Assembly (NCBI RefSeq): GCF_018446385.1
Contig: NC_055992.1
Span: forward strand, 99,652,947 to 99,716,946
Source of the DNA: Zingiber officinale
Taxonomy: Eukaryota > Streptophyta > Magnoliopsida > Zingiberales > Zingiberaceae
Direction: 5' to 3'
DNA: 64,000 nucleotides
The translations under genes and the position numbers were made by a program. Shown here piece by piece: positions 42,656 to 54,153 of the stretch (within the stretch, counting starts at the first letter, position 1; each line of letters begins with the position of its first letter). The notes beneath the pieces are model-generated. The model ran no database searches. It saw nothing but the letters and a program-made list of their open reading frames with translations, and had not been told where the DNA came from.

Positions 42656-45386
42656 TGTAAAATACTGGAAAATAGGCGAATATTAAGGAGGGAATTTTCC
42701 AAAATTTTTGGGAATTTTTCGGGAATTTTTCGGAGCTCGTACGGACGAGTTAACGGGGATAAAAACGGGGACCGGGAAAGCCTGTTTAGGCTACCCCATT
42801 TAAGCGAGGAAATGTTTATAATTACATTTCCTTTTTCTTTTATTTTCTTTATTTTGTTTTCTTTTCTTTCCTCACGCCGAACCATTTCCTTCCCTTCCGA
42901 TTTCCCCTGCGACGCCGAAGCCCTAACCGCCGGCCACTCAGCGGTTCCCTCCTCCTCTCCCAGGCGTGAATAAGCCCCGGACCAAGGGAAGTCGGCACTT
43001 CATTTCTCCCTCTCCGCAGCCGACTGACCTCCTTCGTGCCCTCGCCGTCGGCGACGCACGGAGCCGTGCCTTTCTCCCTTCTGCCCTAGCCGAATTCCTT
43101 CCATCGCCGGCAGCCGAGTTTCTCTCACCAGCCGTCGAACTTGCGTGCCCTAGGTGCCACCGACGCCGACGCCCTCTCCGATCTCCACTGTGCTGCCAGC
43201 GAGCTCCTCTCTGCCCTAGCGCCGGCCCACCGCCGAGCCTAGCATCCTCTCCCGCCACCACAGCGACGCCACTGCTGCCGCTCGATCTCTTCTCCCCTCT
43301 GCCGGTCGGTCTCTCCTTCTCCTCCTTCCCGAGCCGCACCAGGCGCCGCCACCACCTGAGGCTGAACGGAGCAGCGCCTGACCTAGGGTTTCCGGCAGTG
43401 GGCTGATACATGATTTTTCCAGCCATTGCTGGTTGCTACCATCGCCAGAGAAGAAGGTCAGGTAATGGTATTGTTAATTTCAGCAGTGATGTAGATTTTT
43501 GGTATGCTATTGTAGGGATTTCTAATTAGTTAGATATGGAATTTGTTTTCCAATTGGCAGTGACAGTGGTGTGAAGTTGTTGGATTCCGGCCACCACAAC
43601 ACTGAATGCCTTGGTTGTTTCCTTGATATCCAACTTTGATCCGATCAGTGAAAGGTAAAGTTCTTGTTTAACGTTGTGGATTTAGGTCTTGCTGTGGAGA
43701 AATTAATCGATGACCAGTTAAGGTTGATCAATAATTAGGGTTTTCCTAATTGAATTAGGTATATTGGTGATTATTATTTAGGGTTTTTGCCCTAAATAGT
43801 TTTAAGGATTCTATTTAGCAATTCATTGGAATTTTAGCTAAATAAAATATATCTCTGTTGGTATCACAGGACTTTGACGCGAGACGGGTATCTCGGAGTC
43901 AGATTTGGACTTTTCTTATCGGAGGCGGGTACTTTTGACTTATGTCATTTGATATGCTTAGTAATTAAATTAACATGTTGCATTAATGGTGTTTCTTATC
44001 TGTTTCGGTTAATCACTACCCAAATCTTACATGCTTGATTGATTGATTGGTTTTGCATCTCAGGTATATTTTACCTAATTATACATGCTTATAGGGGTAG
44101 TGATATACCATGCTTCACCATGTTCAGGACCTAGGTTTTTATACCTTCTGTGTACCTTTGAATCGATATGATTCGTTGACCTAGGGTGCACTTTTCTATA
44201 TACATGGATTAGGTCAGGATGTTTATATGGTTATTGCCATGCATCATTTGCATGATTGCATGTTGTGCGATAGTCCGCTCCATTATTGTTGAGCACATCG
44301 CCAGTTACATGGATCTGCACACACCACCACTCATGGGTTAGTGGTCGATTCGGCAGTGTGTGTTGCAGCAGGGACCTGGTCCGCTCATGGGTTGTGTGAC
44401 ACAACGTGTTATCCGGCAGGGATTCCTCCCCGTATTGAGTACGGGAGTTGAGAGCATTGCGCCCCCATCTATGATTTGGGGTAGGAGGATAGGTGTACTC
44501 CGACAAAGATCCCGTCCACTCGGTCACTCATCGAGTAGTGACGACAGAGTGCACGGTTGTCACACCCTACCCACTCGGCCTCACTTTTGTATGAGATGAC
44601 GTGGCGTCAGGGGTGACCAGGACGCATCATTGGCATCATATGCATGATGCATTTATTGCTTGTGTTTGTGTTTGCGCGATTTATATGCTGCATATTGTTT
44701 GGATACCTATGTTTGACATGCATATGATTTCCTTATCCCTCTGGCTTTTGACCTTATACTCGGGACTCAGTTAGTACAAGATTCTCCGTTTATTTCGATG
44801 TGTTTTATCTTTCTTATCGGAGACGCCATATGATTAGTGCTAGGTGTTGTTTATTTACTTTGCATATCAATTGTACTGCTGAGTGTTGGACTCACCCCGC
44901 CTCCATTGTTGTTATTTTCAGGTTGATCTTTCCGGAGGGAGTTCGCTAATCCCCACTGCACGTAGTGCTACTCCATTCTTGGTTTTGAGTTGTTTCATTT
45001 TAGCTTTTCGCTATCGGACTTTATTTTAGTTTTGTTTTGGACTTACATATGGATATTGTATGGAATCTTTCCGTTGGATGGACTTTAGTATGATTTGGAT
45101 TTACTCTACTACATGCTGTTGGTGCGGGAAGTAAGAAAAATCGGATTTGGGCTTTACGAGTGTAGTTGAGTAGGTTTGATTTAGTCGAGTATTACTATGT
45201 TGTTTATTTTATTAATTGCGTGGTTGAGATGAGGCTGAATACATATATAAACTGCGTGGTGATTGATTTTATTTATTGTTATTATTCCTGTGGTTGAGTA
45301 TTTAGTGCTTGTAGAAAATTTTGATTGTCCTCCGTACAGGGGAGATGTCAAAATTTTCTTCGGACAGGGACTTCCGGGGCGTGACA
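42656..45386 (+). repeat. Gypsy-2 5' LTR (2731 bp)
   Basis: It ends GGGGCGTGACA. Up to about 44345 it is almost identical to the 3' LTR. From there to the end it differs by many small indels. A GC-rich segment (42880-43430) includes a 146-residue open frame (42966-43406) that is also intact in the 3' LTR. Just downstream is GTCAGGTAATG (about 43457), a possible splice donor. Confidence 0.93.
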
Positions 45387-45800
45387 ATTTAGTGGTATCG
45401 AGCCAAGTTTTACGATCTTTGTTTCGTATTTTGTATGTTTGGGATAACCTGATACCAATTTATTGGTATCGAGCGCCAAGTTTGGCGATACTTGTTGGAT
45501 TTTGTAATGGATTTTCGAGATTTATCGATACCAATTTATTGGTATCGAGCGGGTTATGATACCGCTTTTGGTGTTCGGAGATTTATCGGATACCGTTGGT
45601 ATTCTGGATATTTGGTTAGCCGGGTTTGCGAGGCAAACTGGGCATTTTCGGATTTCGATATCGTTATGTTTCGGATTTTCGTTTGGATTTATATGGATTT
45701 CACGATTTTCTCGTTCGAATTTTGAGGTCGAAGTTGGGGACGGACAGCGATGGAACATCTCCAGACGGCAAATAGGTATGATGTTTATTTTATGATAGTT
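45387..45800 (+). other. Gypsy-2 leader with altered primer-binding site
   Basis: TGGTATCGAGCCA at 45393 is the expected site missing one A (TGGTATCAGAGCC in Gypsy-1). ATTGGTATCGAG-type copies recur at about 45466 and 45539. The end (GACAGCGATGGAACATCTCC at about 45744) parallels the Gypsy-1 leader at about 19694, so homology ends just before the place where gag should begin. Confidence 0.75.
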
Positions 45801-48504
45801 AGGACATCTATTAGCACTTTATCTTTATTACCTGTCTGGTTGTTGTAGCCATATTACATGTGATGGGTTAGCCACTGATCTTGGTCGACCCTAATAGAGA
45901 TCAAGGATTATAGTCTCTGGTGATTTTTCATATCATACCATCAGTAGTTTTAGCTTCTGTTACTACTATTAGGAGATGGAGGCACATATCAGCCTCTGCT
46001 ATTGTTAGCTGGGTAATGGATGATACCTATATATTCCTGTGGACTTAGCCAGTAGAGTTTTTATACTCGTATCTTTTGGATATTAGGGTATCCGATACGA
46101 TGAAAATTGGTCATTGGAGAGTTATCATGTTTGATCATTGTTGAGAATGATTTGAGGTTGAGGGATTTTGGAAGATCTGATATTATGGTGTGTTGATTTC
46201 TAATGATTTATGAGAGTAAATGTTATGTGGTTGTTTGATGATCCATTATTAGATATTTGTTTTGATGATCTATTAGTGGATAACTATTTTGATGATTTAT
46301 ATTTGTGTTGTCATTGATGGTGACATAGTTAGTGTCATTTATAATATTCACAGGTTTGATGATTATGGTTGGTGATCAGATTATAAATTGGGTGCTAGAG
46401 AGTTTATGGTTGAGTGTGCCTATGAGATTTTAATAAACCTGGTTGGTTATGGATAGTTAACAGGATGATATAAAAAAAAAATGATATATGCTTCCTCTGA
46501 TATGGGACTATGTGGATAAATAATGATTGATGTTTTGAATGCTAACTTGCCCTCATGGGGAGTAGAGATTTATTCATCTGATATAGTGTGGGCTGATGTT
46601 TTTGAGGATGAAGATTAGAGTGTCATGATGTTCTGACTTTTTCTTTTGAGTGGTACACATTTATACATATGATATTATGTGGTTGGATATACCTTAGTTG
46701 CTTGTGGAGGATTAAGGTATTTTTGATTAGTTAGTAGATGAATGATTTAGTTTTGTTGGGTGATCAGTAGAGGATTGCCATATTCTATTTTTAGAGGTTC
46801 GAACCTTTAGGTTATTTGTGCTTAGTTATGTATCTAGAGCACATTTGAGTACATGTTTTGTACTGACGTGAAAATGACTGATTTAGCCATATATCATTAT
46901 CGGCTTGGATAGGTTATAAAGGATCGATGTATCCTATTCCATGAAGATTTTGACCGTGGATTGTATATACCTGGTGGGATAACTTAGAGGGTGCTTTGGG
47001 ATATGTGACCCCGCTGATGTAAGGAAGTGTAGAGCTAATTACTTAACACTTATGGAATACAATAGTTACTAGTGTATACTGGGAGAGTACATTTGGATTT
47101 ATGATGATAAAATTTTCCCCATTAGATATAGTCTTGGTAGTGTATGACATTGACTGGCAATGTTATACCACGGTGTGTATATTTTTCTTGTCCGATACCA
47201 GTTCCTTTGAACCTAGAGCAGGGTTGTTACTGGATGATTATGCTGCTTTATTTTGGGTTGCTTTTGATTGATGTATTCATGCTTGATACATATGCATGAA
47301 TTTTGTTTAGATATACCAGTAACCCATGAGTGTTGGTAGCATAAGGTTGGTCTCTTTGATTGAGCTGGTGTGCTGATTTTGCATGTCTATGTTACATGTA
47401 TATTATGATTGTTATGTGTTGTAGGAGTCATGTTGTAGACTACCCATTTGCAAGTATTATATGTATCCATGTTCTGATATGGTTTGAAGTTTCCTTGTGG
47501 ATCATAGCTATGTAGTTCGATGTATGTATCTGGGTGTATTATTGAAGATATCTTGTTGATTAAATCCGAGATGTAGTATAAGTACATCGGTGGTGTTTTG
47601 ATGGAGGCATTTTGTCGATTTAATCTGAGTTGTGATATGTACATATGTGTTTGGTGTGGTATCTGAGGTATCTTTTTGATTATGTTGATATGTGAGTGCA
47701 CCTGGATTTAGTATGCTTTATTGGAAGTATATGATGGTTATACTCTTGGCATAGGTGTATATATGCCATGTGAGGTTGTTTGAGGTGTATTGTCGATTTT
47801 ACCTATGTTGATTTTACACACGGGTTTGATATGTATTGTTGGAGATATCACGATGATTTATACCTATGTTATGTGTATGTTTGGTGTGTACTAATTGGAG
47901 GATTATGTCGATTATACATATGTTGTGTGAGCACGTGTGCCAGGTATATATTGGTAGCAGCATGATGATTCTACTTATGCGGAATGCAGAATGTGGAGTG
48001 ACTGCGTTATGTCATTTGTTGGATTAACTCATCAATTAATTTTCCTATCAGTGGATGACCCACTAGGATGCTGATAGAGTTGATGATGGATTTGATTAGT
48101 TTACTAGGTTGTTATAGCCTAGGCTAACCACAGTGATTTGTGGTAGAGAGATCTTGTACAGTCTCTAGCTGCATAGTTAGGTTCCTTGGGGTACTTATGT
48201 ATTATTTTGTGGTGGAGAGTTGCTCCCACATATTACGGATTGCTTGTAGTGGAGCATTGCCCCTATATTTATTGCGATACATGTTATAGATTATTTGTAG
48301 TGGAGTGTTACTCCTACATATTGAGGATTTCTTGTGGTAGAGCGTTGCTCCCACATATGTGGTATTTTCTGTGATGGAGCGTTGCTCTCACACTGGAGGA
48401 TCTATGCTTAGATGATTTATATCATTGGTGATCATATTTCAGATTTATTATCGATGATCTTATGGATTGGGAATGTCTGTGATACGGACATTATGTGTAT
48501 TGGT
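45801..48504 (+). other. Gypsy-2 unrecognised internal region (no gene)
   Basis: These 2.7 kb stand where gag, protease and the front of reverse transcriptase should be. No open frame of note and no retrotransposon motif is found on either strand. It is T/G-rich on the plus strand and includes degenerate repeats of about 60-65 bp (47500-47960, words TTGTCGATTxTACxTATGTTG and GGTGTGTA) and about 55-bp repeats (48200-48400, words GTGGAGCGTTGCTCCCACATAT). Confidence 0.7.
47500..48400. repeat. Degenerate tandem repeats in the Gypsy-2 internal region
   Basis: Two adjacent families are present. About 60-65-bp units occur at 47500-47960, including GTCGATT, ACCTATGTTG and TTTGGTGTGTA. About 50-60-bp units occur at 48200-48400 around GAGCGTTGCTCCCACATAT, itself partly palindromic (GAGCGTTGCTC). 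Copies are strongly diverged. Confidence 0.6.
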
Positions 48505-49380
48505 TTTACCATTAGGGCTTGCGGAGCCTTAGATGTTTTCATGGACTAGATGATTTGGGTGTCTCTAGGATGTTTGGATCGGTTTCCATTGTCTTGTTGA
48601 CGATGTTGTGATCTATTCCTGATCTGAGGTGTATCACGTACACTATCTTTGCATAGTTCTAGAGATGTTTCGACTGAAACGTCTAGATGTGAAGATCAGT
48701 AGTGCGTATTTTGGTTGTCTTCTGTGAGATGTTTGAGACACACGGTCATCAGTAGGAGTATACCGTGGTTCCACAGGAGATCGAGGTTGTTACCGTTGGG
48801 AGTAGACGGAGTCTATAGAAGAGGCTCGCAACTTCCTTTGTTTGGCTCGATATTTCCGGAGATACGTTGAGGGTTTCTCTCGGATAGCTATGTCACTGAC
48901 ACGTTTGACCTGGAAAGGCGTGAAGTTCACTTGGATTAAGGATGACAAGACCAGCTTCTAGGAGTTGAAGCGGAGACTAGTGTCGGCTCTGATTTTGGTG
49001 TTACCTTCTGGAGAGGACGGATATGTCCTCTACACCGACGCATCTCTACAGGGTATGGGTGCTGTTCTGAGGTAGCACGGTAGAGCGTTCTTATATGCTT
49101 CTCGATAGTTGAGGGAGCCTGAGAAGAAAATACTCAGTTCATGATCTGGAGTTGGCCGTTATTATTTTTTTTGCCCTGAAGATTTGGCGGTAGTACCTGT
49201 ATGATATTACATTGAGATTCTCACTGACCATCGGAGTCTCAAATATCTGTTCACTCAGAAGGAACTTAATCTTTGACCGAGGACATAGATGGAGTTCCTG
49301 AAGGATTATGATTGTACCATTAGCTATCACCGGGGAAAAGCTAATGTGGTTGCCGATGCACTTAGCTAGAGGTCCAGAGG
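48505..49380 (+). pseudogene. Gypsy-2 reverse transcriptase end and RNase H remnant
   Basis: Text begins at the block LPLGLAEP (MPFGLTNAP in active copies) and holds the catalytic LVDDVVIYS near 48600. It continues with EEARNFLCLARYFRRYVEGF, TRLTWKGVKFTW and YVLYTDASLQGMGAVL (RNase H Asp), then [18 protein letters not shown] and YHRGKANVVADALS. The last block is the one deleted from Gypsy-1. Many stops and slips are present. Confidence 0.85.
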
Positions 49381-50056
49381 GACTTTAGCTTGCCACCGAG
49401 TTGTGGTCACAGATTTGATTCAGGATTTCTCTGAGTTAGACATTGAGGAACAGGGACAGACAGAGCAGGGTATTCTTGTTACCATAGTTGCTCAGTCGTC
49501 GATCAGGACGAGAATCCGAGAGACCCAGTTGTTGAGACCTCATAGGACTCAACGTGAGGCAGAGTTGGTCCGTATTATCAGACGGAGGATGTCAAAAGCA
49601 TAAGACTGCCAGAAGAGTTATGCTGACCCGAGTCGGAGACACCTTGAGTTCTCCATTTGCGGCTATATATTTCTGCGAGTTTCGCCCACGAAAGGGGTGA
49701 AGAGATTTGACCTCAGAGGTAAGCCAGCTCCGCGGTACATTGGACCTTTCCAGATCTCGGAAAGGATTGGAGCAGTAGCTTACTGGTTGGCACTATCGCC
49801 GTCCTTGGTAGGCGTGCACGTATCTATGCTGAGAAGATACGTACTCGACCCGACACATGTGCTGACAGATATCTCAGTTCAGTCTGGCGTCACTTATGAG
49901 GAGGTTCCTGTACGGATTCTCGACCGTAAAGAGCGTCAGTTGCGGAACAAGACTATCCGGCTGGTTAAAGTCGGATGACAGCATCATTCCGACGAGGAGG
50001 CTACTTGGGAGCTCGAGGATACTATCCGAGCTCGATATCCCCATCTTTTCACTTGA
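49381..50056 (+). pseudogene. Gypsy-2 integrase tail with the core deleted
   Basis: After the spacer ([21 protein letters not shown]) the text jumps at about 49531 to LLRPHRTQREAELVRIIRRRM, which lies after the integrase core in Gypsy-1 (31901). The zinc finger and D,D,E core are therefore missing. The tail continues with VKRFDLRGKPAPRYIGPFQI, GVHVSMLRRYV (three residues shorter than Gypsy-1), VRILDRKERQLRNK, and ARYPHLF at the end. Confidence 0.88.
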
Positions 50057-50153
50057 GGTATGTGATTTATTTACCGTTCAGCATTTATACTCTATATCTG
50101 TTGTTAGTACTTGCTGATGGTAGATAACGAAATTTGGAGACCAAATTTTTATT

Positions 50154-50165
50154 AGTGGGGGAGAA
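50154..50165 (+). other. Gypsy-2 polypurine tract
   Basis: AGTGGGGGAGAA is immediately upstream of the 3' LTR. Confidence 0.88.
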
Positions 50166-52944
50166 TGTAAAATACCGGAAAATAGGCGAATATTAAGGAG
50201 GGAATTTTCCAAAATTTTTGGGAATTTTTCGGGAATTTTTCGGAGCTCGTACGGACGAGTTAACGGGGATAAAAACGGGGACCGGGAAAGCCTGTTTAGG
50301 CTACCCCATTTAAGCGAGGAAATGTTTATAATTACATTTCCTTTTTCTTTTATTTTCTTTATTTTGTTTTCTTTTCTTTCCTCACGCCGAACCATTTCCT
50401 TCCCTTCCGATTTCCCCTGCGACGCCGAAGCCCTAACCGCCGGCCACTCAGCGGTTCCCTCCTCCTCTCCCAGGCGTGAATAAGCCCCGGACCAAGGGAA
50501 GTCGACACTTCATTTCTCCCTCTCCGCAGCCGACTGACCTCCTTCGTGCCCTCGCCGTCGGCGACGCACGGAGCCGTGCCTTTCTCCCTTCTGCCCTAGC
50601 CGAATTCCTTCCATCGCCGGCAGCCGAGTTTCTCTCACCAGCCGTCGAACTTGCGTGCCCTAGGTGCCACCGACGCCGACGCCCTCTCCGATCTCCACTG
50701 TGCTACCAGCGAGCTCCTCTCTGCCCTAGCGCCGGCCCACCGCCGAGCCTAGCATCCTCTCCCGCCACCACAGCGACGCCACTGCTGCCGCTCGATCTCT
50801 TCTCCCCTCTGCCGGTCGGTCTCTCCTTCTCCTCCTTCCCGAGCCGCACCAGGCGCCGCCACCACCTGAGGCTGAACGGAGCAGCGCCTGACCTAGGGTT
50901 TCCGGCAGTGGGCTGATACATGATTTTTCCAGCCATTGCTGGTTGCTACCATCGCCAGAGAAGAAGGTCAGGTAATGGTATTGTTAATTTCAGCAGTGAT
51001 GTAGATTTTTGGTATGCTATTGTAGGGATTTCTAATTAGTTAGATATGGAATTTGTTTTCCAATTGGCAGTGACAGTGGTGTGAAGTTGTTGGATTCCGG
51101 CCACCACAACACTGAATGCCTTGGTTGTTTCCTTGATATCCAACTTTGATCCGATCAGTGAAAGGTAAAGTTCTTGTTTAACGTTGTGGATTTAGGTCTT
51201 GATGTGGAGAAATTAATCGATGACCAGTTAAGGTTGATCAATAATTAGGGTTTTCCTAATTGAATTAGGTATATTGGTGATTATTATTTAGGGTTTTTGC
51301 CCTAAATAGTTTTAAGGATTCTATTTAGCAATTCATTGGAATTTTAGCTAAATAAAATATATCTCTGTTGGTATCACAGGACTTTGACGCGAGACGGGTA
51401 TCTCGGAGTCAGATTTGGACTTTTCTTATCGGAGGCGGGTACTTTTGACTTATGTCATTTGATATGCTTAATAATTAAATTAACATGTTGCATTAATGGT
51501 GTTTCTTATCTGTTTCGGTTAATCACTACCCAAATCTTACATGCTTGATTGATTGATTGGTTTTGCATCTCAGGTATATTTTACCTGTTTATACATGCTT
51601 ATAGGGGTAGTGATATACCATGCTTCACCATGTTCAGGACCTAGGTTTTTATACCTTCTGTGTACCTTTGAATCGATATGATTCGTTGACCTAGGGTGCA
51701 CTTTTCTATATACATGGATTAGGTCAGGATGTTTATATGGTTATTGCCATGCATCATTTGCATGATTGCATGTTGTGTGATAGTCCGCTCCATTATTGTT
51801 GAGCACATCGCCAGTTACATGGATCTGCACACACCACCACTCATGGGTTAGTGGTCGATTCGGGTGAGTGTGTCACAGTACTCTGTTAGGCACCGTTGGT
51901 CCGCCATGGGTAGTGTGACACAACGTGTTATCCGGCAGGATTCCTCCCGTATTGAGTACGGGAGTTGAGAGCATTGCGCGCCCCCATCTATGATTTGGGG
52001 TAGGAGGATAGGTGTACTCGACAAGATCCCGCCCACGGTCACTCATCCGAGTAGTGACGACAGAGTGCACGGTTGTCACACCCTACCCACCGGCCTCACT
52101 TTGTATGAGATGATCGACGTCGGGGGTGACTAGGACGCATCATTGACATCATATGCATGATGCATTTATTGCTTGTGTTTGTGTTTTCTGCATTTATATG
52201 CTCGTATATGTTTGGATACCTATGTTTGACATGCATACAGGATTTCCTTATCCCTCGGACTGTTTGACCTTATACTCAGGACCTGGTTAGTACAGTATTC
52301 TCCTGTTTATTTCATATGCATTCTTATCTTTCTTATCAGGAGACTGTACACATGATTAGTGCTAGGTGTTGTTTATTTACTTTGCATATCAATTGTACCT
52401 GCTGAGTGTTGGACTCACCCCGCCTCCATTGTTGTTATTTTCATGTTGATGCTGTCAGGAGGGAGTTCCAGTCGCTAGTCCCCACTGCACGTAGTGCTAC
52501 TCCGCTGCTGGTTTTTGAGTTGTTTCATTTTAGCTTTTTCGCTATCAGACTTTATTTTAGTTTTGTTTTGGACTTACATATGGATATTGTATGGAATCTT
52601 TCCGTTGGATGGACTTTTAGTATGATTTGGATTTACTCTACTACATGCCTGCCTGGACGGCAGAAGAGGTAAGAAAAATCGGATTTGGGCTTTACGAGTG
52701 TAGTTGAGTAGGGTTGATTTCGAGTCAGAGTATTACTATGTTGTTTATTTTATTAACTGCATGGTTGTGACAGCCAGAGGCTGAATACATATATAAACTG
52801 CGTGGTGATTGATTTTATTTACTGTTATTATTCCAGCCGCCTGTGGCTGAGTATTTAGTGCTTGTAGAAAATTTTGATTGTCCGCCGTACAGGGGAGATG
52901 CTGCCGAAATTTTCTCGGACAGGGACTCTTCTGGGGGCGTGACA
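50166..52944 (+). repeat. Gypsy-2 3' LTR (2779 bp)
   Basis: It starts TGTAAAATACCGG and ends GGGGGCGTGACA. Its first 1.7 kb is almost identical to the 5' LTR. In the last kilobase it keeps motifs shared with Gypsy-1 (for example TGCCTGCCTGGACGGCAGAAGAGG at about 52645, and the CTGTTAGGC..CCGTTGGTCCGC block) that are scrambled in the 5' LTR. Confidence 0.93.
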
Positions 52945-52949
52945 AGTAT

Positions 52950-53048
52950 AAGTGTTCTTTATTTAGTTGATAGTCCGAGAAAGGTTTGGGTTATTTGTCT
53001 TAGGGCAATTGACCCCTTCCCTCTTGCTGGCCTCCAAAGGGGCCAACA
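52950..53048 (+). repeat. Sire-G 3' LTR, part 2
   Basis: After the right AGTAT duplication (52945-52949), AAGTGTTCTTTATTTAG to GGCCAACA completes the LTR interrupted at 42655. It matches 39702-39802 of the 5' LTR. Confidence 0.9.
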
Positions 53049-53655
53049 GATTGTACTCGTCTGGACATTGCATACATAGTGATATTAGGCAGATACTTAA
53101 GTAACCAAGGACTGACACACTGGAAAGTAATGGAAAGAGTGATGCAGTATTTATAGAAAATGGAAGGATACATGCTCACATATCGGAAGTCTAATTACCT
53201 ACAGGTGATTTGATATTCAAACTCTAACTTTGTTGGATACTTGAACTATAAGAGGTCCACTTCAGGATACACTTTCATACTTGCTAGAAGGGTTATATCA
53301 TGGAAAAGTATCAAACAGACGCTTATAGCCACTTCCACTATAGAGATAGAGTTTGTAGCTTGCTATGCAGCATCAAATCAAGATCATCGATGGCATCGAC
53401 GAACCATCAAGGATTAACTATAATAATAAAGTCGTAGAACTTTATGCCAAGAACAATAAAAATTTGTCAAAGTCGAAGCATGTTGACATCAAGTTTCTGT
53501 CGGGTAAAGAAAGAGTTCAAAATCATCAAGTAATGATAGAGCACATTAGCACAGATTTTATGTTGGCAGATCCACTCACTAAGGGCTTGGTATCTATAGT
53601 GTTTCATGCACATCTTGTGGATATGGGGATCCTTCTTACGGAAGAAGTACCCATC
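53049..53655 (+). pseudogene. Copia-F RNase H remnant, piece 3
   Basis: It continues from 38808 with CTRLDIAYIV, then GRYLSNQGLTHWK, SNFVGYLNYKRSTSGYTF (RNase H), IEIEFVACYAAS, and the end SKHVDIKFL, IEHISTDFMLADPLTKGL. The stop is at 53655. Several stops and frame slips occur before 53365. This is the 3' end of copia pol, in the same plus orientation as the Copia-H LTR that follows. Confidence 0.85.
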
Positions 53656-54153
53656 TAGTGAGATTTTATATTTATTGTAGTGCTCTGCATTAGTTAATAA
53701 ACACATGTGTTGTTTTATTTTGGGGAACGTACTTAAGTTCAAAACATTCATGTATATTTTACTTGACAATATGAAATAAAGTTATCATGATTTACTAATG
53801 TTGCTTAGCATATAGTGCTTATAAATATAATATAAATTTCTTTTAGAATCATAAAGTTCATATCATGATTTGCCACTGTCGTTTTTGCATAAAGTATTTA
53901 TAAATATGATCTGGACCCTTTGGGTCATTAACTGGACCAATTGAAAATTAACATGTATAGATCATATTACATGTAATTTTCATATTACATATCAACATCT
54001 TTATCTATATTTTTAATGACATTAGTATTATGATTACTTAAAGCTTGTTACAGTCATATTACATTTTTAGTCCTATACCAATGGAGTTAATAGATCAAAT
54101 TATTTTACAAAGGTTTTTCTATACTCATAAAGTTTGACATTGTTATTGACGTT
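53656..54153 (+). other. Spacer between Copia-F pol and the Copia-H LTR
   Basis: AT-rich sequence without a gene. No clear polypurine tract precedes the LTR at 54154 and no duplication of the flank is seen. It may be the 3' untranslated region of Copia-F leading into its own 3' LTR, or unrelated flank. Confidence 0.45.

Larger units (their letters stand above)
42656..52944 (+). mobile_element. Gypsy-2: long-LTR gypsy element lacking gag and most of pol (10.3 kb)
   Basis: Perfect AGTAT duplications flank it. LTRs are 2731 bp and 2779 bp and start TGTAAAATAC. The internal 4.8 kb holds a leader, 2.7 kb of unrecognised non-coding sequence, then reverse transcriptase end, RNase H and the integrase tail. 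Gag, protease, most of reverse transcriptase and the integrase core are gone. It is related to Gypsy-1 but the LTRs are clearly diverged between the two. Confidence 0.93.
38809..53048 (+). mobile_element. Sire-G: gag-only Sirevirus-like element, 3' LTR split by Gypsy-2
   Basis: The 5' LTR is 38809-39802, the primer-binding site 39805-39816, the internal region 39803-41886, and the 3' LTR 41887-42655 plus 52950-53048. Flanks GTTTG (38804-38808) and GATTG (53049-53053) differ at one base, a plausible old duplication. The internal 2.1 kb holds gag and a short distal frame but no pol. It would have needed enzymes from another element (inference). Confidence 0.88.

Noticed and set aside
42966..43406. 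146-residue open frame repeated in both Gypsy-2 LTRs, possible gene
   Set aside because: It lies wholly in a GC-rich LTR segment, is Pro/Ser/Ala/Arg-rich without a known domain, an overlapping minus-strand frame is equally long, and identity between the two copies follows from LTR duplication.
45801..48504. Decayed gag/protease hidden in the Gypsy-2 internal region
   Set aside because: I looked for capsid, CCHC and DTG motifs in all frames and saw none. The tandem repeats also differ from anything in Gypsy-1.
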